This document shows, piece after piece, positions 43,566 through 53,066 of a stretch of 64,000 nt of DNA (positions within the stretch are counted from its first letter, which is position 1; each line of letters opens with the position of its first letter). A model generated the notes under the pieces. It was not told where the DNA came from. It was given only the letters and a program-made list of their open reading frames with translations, and ran no database searches. The DNA lies in assembly GCF_019977655.1 (NCBI RefSeq), contig NZ_AP024849.1, forward strand, positions 1,249,001-1,313,000, given 5' to 3'. The translations under genes and the position numbers were made by a program. The DNA is from Clostridium gelidum. GTDB taxonomy: Bacteria > Bacillota > Clostridia > Clostridiales > Clostridiaceae.

Positions 43566-44235
43566 GTTTCTTTACCACCTTATACCCAAGTCCTCTTACA
43601 GTTATTATTTCAAAATCATTATTACTTTTAAAACGATCCCTCAGACGATTAATATGTACATCTACTGTTCGAATATCTGTCTCTGAATCAAGTCCCCAAA
43701 ATTCATCCATAAGTTCTTGTCTAGTGAATATACGATTAGGGTAAGAGGCAAGTTTATATAAAATATAGAATTCTTTTTGGGGAAGCATCATTGCTTCACC
43801 GTTTTGATACACAGACAAAGAATCATATTCCAATAAAGTTTCACCAATACATTGTTTTTTTTCATTAATAATTTGTGCTCGTCTAAGTAATGCTCCTACC
43901 CTTAGCACCATTTCATTAACATTAATTGGTTTAATCATATAATCATCGATTCCAAGTAAAAAACCACGCCTAATATCTTGAAAGCTTTCCTTAGCGGTAA
44001 TCATTAATACTGGAAGATTAAATTGTACATCTCGAATAGATTGAATTAGTTCAAAGCCATCCATATTAGGCATCATAATATCAGAAATAATTATGTCAAT
44101 ATATTTCTTATCCAAAGCATCAAGTGCTTCAACACCATCTTTTGCTCTAGTTGTCTTATATCCATTTTTGACCAAAACGGTGCTGAATAATTCAGAAAGT
44201 TCTTTATCATCTTCTACAATTAAAATATGAAACAT
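43558..44235 (-). CDS. OmpR-family response regulator
   Basis: 225 residues from the ATG at 44235, which has AAGGAGG 8 bases before it; the longer frame to 44325 lacks a site. Receiver with D52 in IIISDIMMPNMDG, followed by a winged-helix domain (MLPQKEFYILYKLASYPNRI, ITVRGLGYKVVKK). It is upstream of its kinase gene in a two-gene unit and divergent from export unit copy 2 (370-base gap). Confidence 0.9.
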   Translation of the reverse strand: MFHILIVEDDKELSELFSTVLVKNGYKTTRAKDGVEALDALDKKYIDIIISDIMMPNMDGFELIQSIRDVQFNLPVLMITAKESFQDIRRGFLLGIDDYMIKPINVNEMVLRVGALLRRAQIINEKKQCIGETLLEYDSLSVYQNGEAMMLPQKEFYILYKLASYPNRIFTRQELMDEFWGLDSETDIRTVDVHINRLRDRFKSNNDFEIITVRGLGYKVVKKHE

Positions 44236-44604
44236 TTGAATTACCTCCTTAGTTGTATTAATTATGCTATGTTTTAATCGTTTTTTAGTATCATAAATTA
44301 AAGCATATATTATTATAACTAACAAATATGAATTGAATATAAACTCATACTATCATATATACATAGAATTTTTGAAAAAAGTTCAATTACTAAAATTAAA
44401 AATAACTAGAAAGTTTAAATTGAGTTAACAATCATATGCTACACTCCATATTAAATACTTATTAATGGTAAATATAAGTGAAGAATGAAAGAGTATCCAA
44501 TGGAAGTTCTCAGCTGAAAGTATAATTCAGAAAAAGAATTCTGTCATTAATAATTATCGGATGAATAAAATAAATATTTAGTGTTATAAAATAGGAGGGC
44601 AAAA

Positions 44605-45822
44605 ATGAAAAATGTAAAAAAAATAGTTATTTGTGCTGTTGTTATTATCGCAGTAATAGGTGCTATAGTAGTTAAAAATAAGATATCATCAAATGCAAAA
44701 ACTGCAAATGTCGCAGTGACTGTAAGTAAAACGGCAGTGGAGGGGCAAAATGCAAAAATGTCAGAAAAAAATTCTGGTGATACATATAAAGCTAATTTGG
44801 AAGCGTATCAACAAGGCATTATAAACAGTAAGATATCAGCAAAGGTAGTTTCGGTATCAGTTGAAAATGGTCAATATATAAATCAAGGAGATACAATAGC
44901 TACATTAGATGATCAGGATATTCAAAATAATATAAATACTGCACAAGCTCAATTGCAAATAAATGAACAACAATTAAATTCAGCACAAGTATCCATGGAA
45001 AAATTTAAAATTAATGTGGATGATGCCAAACGTAATTATGATAGGCAAAAAGCTCTTTTGGAAAAAAAGGCTATATCACAAATGGATTTTGAAACAGCTG
45101 AGAAAACTTTAAATACTGCTCAAGCTGATTATAATTCAGGAAATGCTAATATTGAAACATCAAAAGCAAATATAGAAGCACAAAAAGTAAGCATACAAAA
45201 GTATCAAAGTGATTTGACTAATACAGTAATTAAATCACCTATAAGTGGGGTGATAAGTGATAAAGCTTTAAATATAGGGCAAATGACATCTCCTGGTACA
45301 GTACTTGCAAAGGCTAATGATATATCATCTGTATATGCAACAATACAAGTACCACAAGATAAAATAAGCAGCGTAAAAATAGGACAAGCAGCTACAGTTA
45401 CAGTTGATGGAATCGACAAAACATATGATGGTGTTATACAAAATATGGACTTATCAGCGGATACTTCTTCTAGAGTTTTTAATTGCAAGATAAAAATAGA
45501 TAATGGTGATAAATCACTATTACCTGGGATTTTCGGGAAAGTACAACTTATTAGTGAACAAAAGACTGAAATTATAACTATTCCAATTAATGCTTTAGTT
45601 GGAAGTGAAGGTAATTACTCTGTTTTTATAAATGATAATGGAAAAGCTAAAAAGCAAAAAATTACCATTGGAGAAACTGATGAAAATAACGTTGAAATAA
45701 CATCAGGTGTGAAAGATGGAGATATTGTAATATGTTCTAATACAAGTTCGCTACAAGATGGTAATGAAATAGAAGTAACTTCTAAACAAGATGGCGGTTC
45801 AGAAGACACCGCTAATAAGTAG
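44605..45822 (+). CDS. RND adaptor (membrane-fusion protein), copy 2
   Basis: 405 residues, the same build as the protein at 35286: anchor helix (KKIVICAVVIIAVIGAIVVK), lipoyl halves, coiled-coil hairpin (QLQINEQQLNSAQVSMEKFK) and barrel (SPISGVISDKALNIGQM). It ends with a longer, Asp/Gly/Glu-rich tail. By eye it is about three-quarters identical to copy 1, least in the N-terminal periphery. AGGAGGG precedes the ATG. The promoter region to the divergent OmpR-type regulator is 370 bases. Confidence 0.88.
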   Translation: MKNVKKIVICAVVIIAVIGAIVVKNKISSNAKTANVAVTVSKTAVEGQNAKMSEKNSGDTYKANLEAYQQGIINSKISAKVVSVSVENGQYINQGDTIATLDDQDIQNNINTAQAQLQINEQQLNSAQVSMEKFKINVDDAKRNYDRQKALLEKKAISQMDFETAEKTLNTAQADYNSGNANIETSKANIEAQKVSIQKYQSDLTNTVIKSPISGVISDKALNIGQMTSPGTVLAKANDISSVYATIQVPQDKISSVKIGQAATVTVDGIDKTYDGVIQNMDLSADTSSRVFNCKIKIDNGDKSLLPGIFGKVQLISEQKTEIITIPINALVGSEGNYSVFINDNGKAKKQKITIGETDENNVEITSGVKDGDIVICSNTSSLQDGNEIEVTSKQDGGSEDTANK

Positions 45823-45833
45823 GGGGGATATAA

Positions 45834-48800
45834 ATGAATATAGCAAATATGAGTATTAAAAGACCAGTATTTATTACAGTTATTATGATTGTCCTCACTA
45901 TTTTAGGTTATACGAATTATCAAAAGCTAGTACTAAATGATATGCCAAATGCGGATATACCATATGTTTCAGTAGTAGTAACGGAATCAGGAGCAACGCC
46001 GCAGGAACTTGAAACAAAAGTAGCAAAAAAAATAGAAGATGCAGTTCAAAAAATTTCAGGTGTAGATACTATAACTACGACTGTAACATCAGGTATGTCA
46101 CAAACTACTATAGGATTTGAATTAAGTAAAGATACTGAAGTGGCAGCCCAAGAAGTTAGAGATAAGGTTTCAAGTATTAGGGGGGAGTTACCAACTGATG
46201 CTAATGATCCAGTTATTTCTAAATTTGATATGTCAGCATCATCTATTTTATCTATTGCAGTTTATGGATTAGATGATAATCAAGCATTATCAAATGTTGT
46301 AGATAATACTATAAAGTCAAAATTATATACAGTATCTGGTATTGGATCAGTGGATGTATCAGGTGAAGATACAAGAGAAATTCATATAAAATTAGATAAT
46401 GATAAGTTGATTTCTTATGGTCTTACAGCAAGTCAAGTCGTAAATAGTTTTAAAAATGATAATATTGATCAATCTAGCGGAAAAGTTGTTGATGGAGATA
46501 ATGAAATTTCAATTACAACAAATAGTAAGATACAAAAAATTGAAGATTTTAATAATATATTAATAAAAAATAACAAAGGAACAGAAATTAGATTAAAAGA
46601 TATTGCAAAAGTTGAAGATTCAATTGTAGAAAAGACTAGTCAAGCATATTACCAAGGAAATAAATCTATTGGTATAGATATAGTTAAGCAATCAGGGGCT
46701 AACACTGTTGAAGTTGCGGAAAATGTTAAAAATATTATAAGTCAAATTAAAGGTTCTTTACCAGAAGGTGTGCATGTTGAAATTGTTAGTGATAATTCAC
46801 AATCAATTCAAAATACAGTAGATAGTGTTCAAGAAACAATCATAGAAGGATGTATATTGGCAGTTATAATTGTATTCTTGTTCTTAAATGAATGGGAAAG
46901 TACTCTTATAAGTGCGTTGTCACTTCCAATTTCAATTATAACTACTTTCATTTGTATGAAAATGATGAACTTTTCATTAAATTCAATGTCTTTAATGGGC
47001 TTATCACTGTCCGTAGGATTATTAATTGATGATGCTATAGTTGTTATAGAGAATATTGTAAGGCATCTGCATATGGGAAAAGGTCCAATAGAAGCAGCAA
47101 GAGATGCTACCTCTGAAATTGGATTTGCAGTAATAGCAACAACTTCAGCCGTTATTGCAGTATTCTTGCCTATAGCAATGATACAAGGAATGCTTGGAAA
47201 ATACTTTATTGAGTTTGCAATGACAATTGTATTTAGTATGGCAGTTTCCTTATTTGTATCTTTTACTTTAGTGCCTATGATGTCAGCTAAAATGCTTAAG
47301 GTAAATAAAAAAGAGAGTAAAACATTTATTGGAAAGTTCTTTAAATTATTTAATGAGAAATTTGATAATATATCTGAAAAATATTCACATTTATTAGTAA
47401 AAGCTCTTAAGCATAGATTAATAATTTTAGTTGCTTGTGCAATTATGCTTGTTTTTAGTATAGGATTAGCTAGTACTTTAGGATTCACAATGATGCCATC
47501 AACTGATAAGGGTCAAGTGACAGTTAGTGCTGATTTTGATGCTGGAATAACTTTGGATTCAGCAACACAAAAAAATAAGCAATTTGAAGAAATTATAAAG
47601 AGCAAGTGTCCAGAAGTAAAATACATGTATTCTAATGTAAGTAAAAGTAAAACATCAATTAAACTTGAGTTAGTTGATAAAAAGCAGCGTAAGGATAGTT
47701 CAAGACAAATAGCTGAAAAGCTTAGAGAAGATTTGAATGAAATTCCAGGAACGCAAGTTACAGTATCAGCAGCATCAATGGGAGGTGGAGGAAGCTCAAA
47801 AGATATTACTTACAATCTAGTTGGTGATGATAGAGACAAGCTCCAGGCATTTGCTGAAAAAATAAAAGTGGAAATGGATGAAGATCCAAATGCGAGAGAT
47901 GTTAGCAGTAATGATAAATCAGGTACTCCTATAGCTAAAATGGATGTAGATCGTGATAAAGCAGCTGATCTAGGTGTTAATAGTTCAGATGTGGCTAATA
48001 CATTGAGTATACTATTCAATGGATCAACAGTAACAAAATATGATGGAGGAAAAGATAGATATGACGTTAAAGCATATCTTGATGAAGGTCAGCGTAAAAA
48101 TCTTGGAGATCTTAATGGAATTTATGTTTCTGGTACAAATAACAGTCAAATTCCAATAACACAAGTAACTAAGAAAGTTATAGGAACAACATCATCAGAA
48201 TTGCATAGATATGGTAGACAAGCACAAATTGAAATATCATGTAATGTTTCAGGTATTTCATCAGGGACTTTCCAAAGTAAATATTTACAAAAAATCCAAA
48301 GTCAGCTACCAGAAGGAATTTCATTATCCCTTGGTGGAATGAATCAAATGATGCAAAAAAGTATGGTTAGTTTAATACAAGCGATAGTATTATCAATTCT
48401 TTTCTTATACTTAGTTATGGCAGCACAATTTGAAAGCTTCATTGATCCGGTAGCTATAATGTTTGCATTGCCACTTGCGATTATAGGAGCATTGATTGGA
48501 TTATTTATTTTCGGAAGTGAGATAAGTATGACCGCGTTAATAGGTATTGTAATGCTTATGGGATTAGTTTCGAAAAATGGAATATTGCTTATAGATGCTA
48601 CCAAGGAAAGAATGAAGGAGGGTATGCCTATAAGAGAAGCATTAAAAGGAGCTGGACTCGTAAGATTACGTCCAATAATAATGACTACGCTAGCAATGAT
48701 ATTTGGTATGATACCGTCAGCTGTTTCTACAAGTTCGGGTTCGGAAATGAGTGCACCAATGTCACAAGCGATAATTGGAGGATTAATTACAGCTACAATA

Positions 48801-48920
48801 TTAACCTTATTTGTAGTGCCAATTGCATATACAATACTTGATGATTTGAAAAGAAAATTTAGTAAGATTACTCATAAAGAATCATCAAAGATTAATGTTG
48901 AGTCTGATTTAAACTTATAG
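45834..48920 (+). CDS. RND-family efflux pump (AcrB-like), copy 2
   Basis: 1028 residues, the same length as copy 1. Proton-relay aspartates D399 and D400 lie in LSVGLLIDDAIVVIENIV. The end of the protein (MLMGLVSKNGILLIDATK) matches closely; the periplasmic loops differ more (DSAVQKISGVDTITTTV-type region), which suggests different substrates. It lies 11 bases after its adaptor with AGGGGGG before the ATG. Confidence 0.9.
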   Translation: MNIANMSIKRPVFITVIMIVLTILGYTNYQKLVLNDMPNADIPYVSVVVTESGATPQELETKVAKKIEDAVQKISGVDTITTTVTSGMSQTTIGFELSKDTEVAAQEVRDKVSSIRGELPTDANDPVISKFDMSASSILSIAVYGLDDNQALSNVVDNTIKSKLYTVSGIGSVDVSGEDTREIHIKLDNDKLISYGLTASQVVNSFKNDNIDQSSGKVVDGDNEISITTNSKIQKIEDFNNILIKNNKGTEIRLKDIAKVEDSIVEKTSQAYYQGNKSIGIDIVKQSGANTVEVAENVKNIISQIKGSLPEGVHVEIVSDNSQSIQNTVDSVQETIIEGCILAVIIVFLFLNEWESTLISALSLPISIITTFICMKMMNFSLNSMSLMGLSLSVGLLIDDAIVVIENIVRHLHMGKGPIEAARDATSEIGFAVIATTSAVIAVFLPIAMIQGMLGKYFIEFAMTIVFSMAVSLFVSFTLVPMMSAKMLKVNKKESKTFIGKFFKLFNEKFDNISEKYSHLLVKALKHRLIILVACAIMLVFSIGLASTLGFTMMPSTDKGQVTVSADFDAGITLDSATQKNKQFEEIIKSKCPEVKYMYSNVSKSKTSIKLELVDKKQRKDSSRQIAEKLREDLNEIPGTQVTVSAASMGGGGSSKDITYNLVGDDRDKLQAFAEKIKVEMDEDPNARDVSSNDKSGTPIAKMDVDRDKAADLGVNSSDVANTLSILFNGSTVTKYDGGKDRYDVKAYLDEGQRKNLGDLNGIYVSGTNNSQIPITQVTKKVIGTTSSELHRYGRQAQIEISCNVSGISSGTFQSKYLQKIQSQLPEGISLSLGGMNQMMQKSMVSLIQAIVLSILFLYLVMAAQFESFIDPVAIMFALPLAIIGALIGLFIFGSEISMTALIGIVMLMGLVSKNGILLIDATKERMKEGMPIREALKGAGLVRLRPIIMTTLAMIFGMIPSAVSTSSGSEMSAPMSQAIIGGLITATILTLFVVPIAYTILDDLKRKFSKITHKESSKINVESDLNL

Positions 48921-48940
48921 ATATTGCAAAAATTTAAAGA

Positions 48941-48970
48941 GACTATACTAAAATTTGATTTTAGATAGTC
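48941..48970 (+). terminator. Partial terminator between pump and TolC-family gene, copy 2
   Basis: GACTAT-CTAAAAT pairs with ATTTTAG-ATAGTC, followed by CCTTTT. It matches the hairpin at 39590-39619. Confidence 0.55.
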
Positions 48971-49070
48971 CTTTTAAATATATAGCTAAATTTACAATTA
49001 ACAATGCACAATTATAGATACATTCAAATCAGTACAAATTGAGATGAATTTAATGAAGAGGAGAATTTAC

Positions 49071-50435
49071 ATGAGAAAGAATATAAATAAGATAGTTGCA
49101 TTTGCAATTGGTATTAGTATAATGAGCGGGAGTATTATGCCAGTATTTGCAGCAGATATTACACAAAGCAATATTGCACAAAGTAGCGTTGCACAAAGTA
49201 ATACAACACAAAAGACCCTTACTCAGAGTACTTCTACTACTAATGTAAAAACAAATAATATACAGACAATAACAAATCAAAAGGTTCTTCTTACTTTAGA
49301 GGATGCTATAAAATCAGCAATTAGTATTAGTGATACATTAGCACTTGATGATAAAACAATTAGTTATCAAAATAAAACCAATGATCTTAAGGAAAAACAA
49401 GATGACTCTAATAATGTTAGTGGCGATGTAGAGGACTTTCACAATGATACTGCTGATATTCAATTAAAAAAGGCACAACAAAAAAGAGACTTTGATGAAG
49501 ATAGCTTAAGAAAAAAAGTTAATGACAAATATAATGACATTGTTACAAGTCAAATTCAAATAAATAAGGCAGCTAAAGAATTAGAAGTTAAAAATAAAGG
49601 GTTTGAGGATGATGAAACAAGGGAAAGTTTAGGAATGAAAAGATTAATTGATGTAAAGTCAACTCAACTTGAAGTTCAAAAACTTCAAAATGAACAAAAA
49701 ACAAATCAAAATAAGCTAAAGGATTTAGAATATAGTTTTAAAGTATTAACAGGCAAAGATGTAAATCAATATAGTTTGGAACAGGATATTAAGTTTGAGC
49801 CCTTGAAAATAGACGGTTCTATAGATGAATATTTAGATAATTCTATAGATTCTTATTTAAAATATACTGAACAATTAGTTAAGCTTAATAAGGATTATTA
49901 TGATAAGGATTATGAGAAAGATAATGGAATAACTACAGATGATATGGATACTGCAGAGACAGCGGCAAAATCTGCTACTAAGCTTCCGATGCCGGTAGAT
50001 ACTACTGATCCTGATTTTGCTACTAAATATAAAGCATATACAGATTCAGTTGATACCTATAATAATACTGTAAATAAATACACAGGAATTTTAGCATCAA
50101 GATTAACATATTTAAATACTAAACTAGGTAATTATCAAGATGAAACTAATCTAAATAAAAACAAGAAGGACTTTAAAGATCAATTAAAAACATTATATAC
50201 AAATCTTCTTACAGCAGAGGATAATATTAATTATTATAAGAAGAATATAGAAATAACTAATGAGAACCTTAGTAACTCAAAACTTAAATATGATTTAGGA
50301 ATGATTACTGAGTCAGCTTATAATACTGAAGCTATAAAAAGTGAGCAGTCAGATCTTGACTTAAGAGCTGAAGTTATTAACTATAACATCACAAAAGAAA
50401 AGATTCAAAAACCTTGGATTGCATTTTCAAATTAA
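49071..50435 (+). CDS. TolC-family exported protein, copy 2
   Basis: 454 residues from the ATG at 49071; GAGGAG lies 7 bases before it and the start aligns with copy 1. Signal peptide at 1-28 (KIVAFAIGISIMSGSIMPVF), then a Gln/Ser/Thr-rich spacer about 15 residues longer than in copy 1. The TolC-type opening (LTLEDAIKSAISISDTLALD), two long helical repeats and the final motif YDLGMITESAYNTEAIKSEQ are kept. The last 60 codons are almost identical in DNA to copy 1. Confidence 0.8.
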   Translation: MRKNINKIVAFAIGISIMSGSIMPVFAADITQSNIAQSSVAQSNTTQKTLTQSTSTTNVKTNNIQTITNQKVLLTLEDAIKSAISISDTLALDDKTISYQNKTNDLKEKQDDSNNVSGDVEDFHNDTADIQLKKAQQKRDFDEDSLRKKVNDKYNDIVTSQIQINKAAKELEVKNKGFEDDETRESLGMKRLIDVKSTQLEVQKLQNEQKTNQNKLKDLEYSFKVLTGKDVNQYSLEQDIKFEPLKIDGSIDEYLDNSIDSYLKYTEQLVKLNKDYYDKDYEKDNGITTDDMDTAETAAKSATKLPMPVDTTDPDFATKYKAYTDSVDTYNNTVNKYTGILASRLTYLNTKLGNYQDETNLNKNKKDFKDQLKTLYTNLLTAEDNINYYKKNIEITNENLSNSKLKYDLGMITESAYNTEAIKSEQSDLDLRAEVINYNITKEKIQKPWIAFSN

Positions 50436-50486
50436 CAATATCACATAAAGATTATATAAAATGAGTAATCTACGAGGAGGAAAATA

Positions 50487-51707
50487 ATGCATAAAAAGAT
50501 TAAAAATATAATTGCTGTAACGCTTATAATAGGAGCATTTTCATGTATATTGCCAGCTAATAGCTTTATACCTGGAAGTATTGAGGCTTATGCATCAACA
50601 TATGAAAGTGCAAGTGAGGGAGAATTAAGTTCATTAACTATAACAAGAAGTACAGGAAGTGAAATTGAACTACTTGATAGTTATTATGGTAATGAGGTGT
50701 CATTAAGTTCAAAAAAAGATTATTACGTAGAACTTACAGGTACTGATGGGTTTGAAATATCTGCAGATGTTAAAGGAAGTGGATATGTGGTTAAACAATT
50801 TACTTCTGCTGATAAGAAAGAAAAAGGAGAAGATATTGGAGAATATGTAAAAATTAATTCATCTTCTGAAAATATTTATTTAAGAACTTATGAAAGCGAA
50901 GATGCATATAAAGAAGCTTATGATGACGATGATGTAACTGATTGTGAAAAAACATATGTTATTCATGTGAAAAAGCCAGCTGTTAATTCTGAAGAAGAGG
51001 AAGATACAGACCACGCATATCTAAAAAGTATGTATTTAAGTGATGGAGATATTGATTTTTTAAAGAGTAAGTATTCTTATGATGTAAATGTTGACGAAAA
51101 TGTTGAAGAAATAATTATCAGAGCAACGCCAGAAGATGGTAATGATTTAGTTGAAATCAATGGTCAATCTGTAGAAGAAGATAATAACTACGAGAAGACA
51201 GTAAGCTTAGATAAAGGAAAGAATATCATAGAAGTATATGTTGAAAATAATGATGATAAGGAAACTTATACATTAAATGTATATAGAGGTAAACCATCGA
51301 CTTCAACTACTTCTTCAACTCAAACAAGTACAAGCTCAACAACAAATACTCAAAATTTTAATGTACAAAGTGATATAAAGAAGTTTAATGCATGGCAAAG
51401 CGTTGATTGAAAGTGGAAGTACATAGATGGTACTGGAGAAGTTCTAAAAGATAAATGGTGGTTCGATAAAAATACTGGGAAAGATTATTATCTTAATGAA
51501 GATGGATATAGGGCTACAGGATGGCTTTATATCAACAATAACTGGTACTATTTTAGTGAAAATGGAGAAATGAAAACTGGTTGGATTTCTTTAGATGGAA
51601 ACTGGTATTACTTAAATAAAAGTGGAGTTATGCATACAGGCTGGTTGCAAGACTCTGCAGGAAAGTGGTATTACTTAGACTTTGCTGGAAAAATGATTAA
51701 TAAGTAA
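50487..51707 (+). pseudogene. Cadherin-like wall-binding gene, copy 2, interrupted by a stop
   Basis: The frame runs from ATG at 50487 to TAA at 51705 but carries a TGA at 51408-51410 where copy 1 has GGA (SVDGKWKYI becomes SVD, stop). The product is cut to 307 residues, keeping the signal peptide and beta-sandwich domains but losing all wall-binding repeats. The downstream repeats remain intact and readable (GWLYINNNWYYFSENGEMKT), so the stop is recent or read through. A truncated, unanchored protein may still be secreted. Confidence 0.88.
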
Positions 51708-51728
51708 ATTTTTTAGGAGCTAGTTTTT

Positions 51729-52199
51729 ATGGAAAAGGATAATCAAAATAATAAATTAGAAAATGATTTGGATATACTTAAAGAAATATTTATAGTATTA
51801 AAATTAACAAATAAGTACTACCGTATATTATGCCAAAAATTTAATATAACAGAAATGCAATTTGAAGTACTATATTTGTTACATATAAGTGGAGATAATG
51901 GTTTAAAAATGTCTGAATTAGGGTATAAGTTAGAGATGGCAAGATCAGGAGTAACACTCTTAGTTGATAAAATGGCATTAGCAGGATTGGTTAAAAGACG
52001 TGCAGATGTAGAGGATAGAAGAATCATAAAAGTAATGATAACAGAGAAAGGAAATGAAATTATGAAGGAGATATTCCCAAGTGATGAGATTTTTAAAGTA
52101 TCTTCATTAGATTTTATGCAACAAGATGAAAAAGAACTTTTATGCAAGTTAATAATAAAAACAAAAGAAAAATTAGTAAGTAAAGTATCTATGGTATAA
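51729..52199 (+). CDS. MarR-family transcriptional regulator of export unit copy 2
   Basis: 156 residues. Winged-helix motif: ITEMQFEVLYLLHISGDNGL, KMSELGYKLEMARSGVTLLV and VKRRADVEDRRIIKVMITEK. TAGGAG lies 9 bases before the ATG. It is 21 bases after the wall-binding gene and so is the fifth gene of the unit, giving feedback control on export (inference). A deleted relative lies after copy 1. Confidence 0.88.
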   Translation: MEKDNQNNKLENDLDILKEIFIVLKLTNKYYRILCQKFNITEMQFEVLYLLHISGDNGLKMSELGYKLEMARSGVTLLVDKMALAGLVKRRADVEDRRIIKVMITEKGNEIMKEIFPSDEIFKVSSLDFMQQDEKELLCKLIIKTKEKLVSKVSMV

Positions 52200-52249
52200 A
52201 AATTATCTTGAGTTTTAAATAATTATTACATATTGGTGCTATTACAATT

Positions 52250-52297
52250 TCACCTTTATCATGAAACCCATTAGAATCAAAATATTCTAATGGGTTA
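52250..52297 (+). repeat. Copy D of the tmRNA-3'-end/terminator-like repeat
   Basis: TTCACCTTTATCATGAAACC leads into a complete hairpin: AACCCATTAGAAT and ATTCTAATGGGTT. It acts as the terminator of the MarR transcript. The acceptor-like part is more degenerate than in copies A to C. Confidence 0.5.
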
Positions 52298-52385
52298 ATT
52301 TAATTGAAATTACTAAAATTCACAGTATTCGAAGTTTGCAGATAGTTTCGAATAATCTAAATTAAAAAATTAAACTGATAAATTC

Positions 52386-52850
52386 TTATAACATTTCTAA
52401 TATTTCTATTGTATAGTTTTCTTCTGGAGCATTAACTTCAACTATATCGTGAACTTTTCTGCCAAGTAATGTTTTTCCTAAATCTGATTCTATACTTATA
52501 TACATATTTTCGGGATCTAAATCCATAGTGGTTACCAATGTTACAATAGTTTCATATTCATCCTCTATAAATTTAATTCTAGCTTTACTATTAATTCCGA
52601 GTGTTAATTTATCTACATTTGTATCATCTATTAATGTTGCTGTTGAAATCATAGTTAATAAATATTGAATTCTATTATCATTTTCTCTATAGTTTGCACA
52701 GGCTTCTTTATATTCTGCATTTTCTGACCTATCGCCATGGGCAGCAGCTACTAATTTTTCCTTTGCTATTTCAGCTCTTTTTACGGTCATCCTATATTCT
52801 AATTCTTCTTTTAAATTTTTAATATTTTCTTCTGTTAGTTTATTATTCAT
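52386..52850 (-). CDS. GreA/GreB-family transcription elongation factor (paralogue)
   Basis: 154 residues. An N-terminal coiled coil with the GreA tip motif AAAHGDRSENAEYKEA (acidic D and E that enter the polymerase channel) is followed by the C-terminal FKBP-like domain (ISIESDLGKTLLGRKVHDIV). It would trigger cleavage of backtracked RNA. The first helix (KLTEENIKNLKEELEYRMTV) differs from the standard GreA start, so this may be an extra, specialised copy. GGAGGT precedes the ATG by about 10 bases. It is monocistronic and divergent from the XpaC gene. Confidence 0.82.
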   Translation of the reverse strand: MNNKLTEENIKNLKEELEYRMTVKRAEIAKEKLVAAAHGDRSENAEYKEACANYRENDNRIQYLLTMISTATLIDDTNVDKLTLGINSKARIKFIEDEYETIVTLVTTMDLDPENMYISIESDLGKTLLGRKVHDIVEVNAPEENYTIEILEML

Positions 52851-53066
52851 AAAAAACTAAACCTCCCCTGAGCATATGATAATAATATTATATAGTATAT
52901 AGAAAAAAATGAAAGATATTTTAAAATTATAGAGTTGTTACAAATTGTAATTAATACAAGAGTAAGATATAATAAAGCCAAAACCTTATTACAGTTACAT
53001 AAGGAATATTCTTTAATATCCTTTATGTTATGATGAATTATAAGAAAACAATTTGGAGGCATGAAC

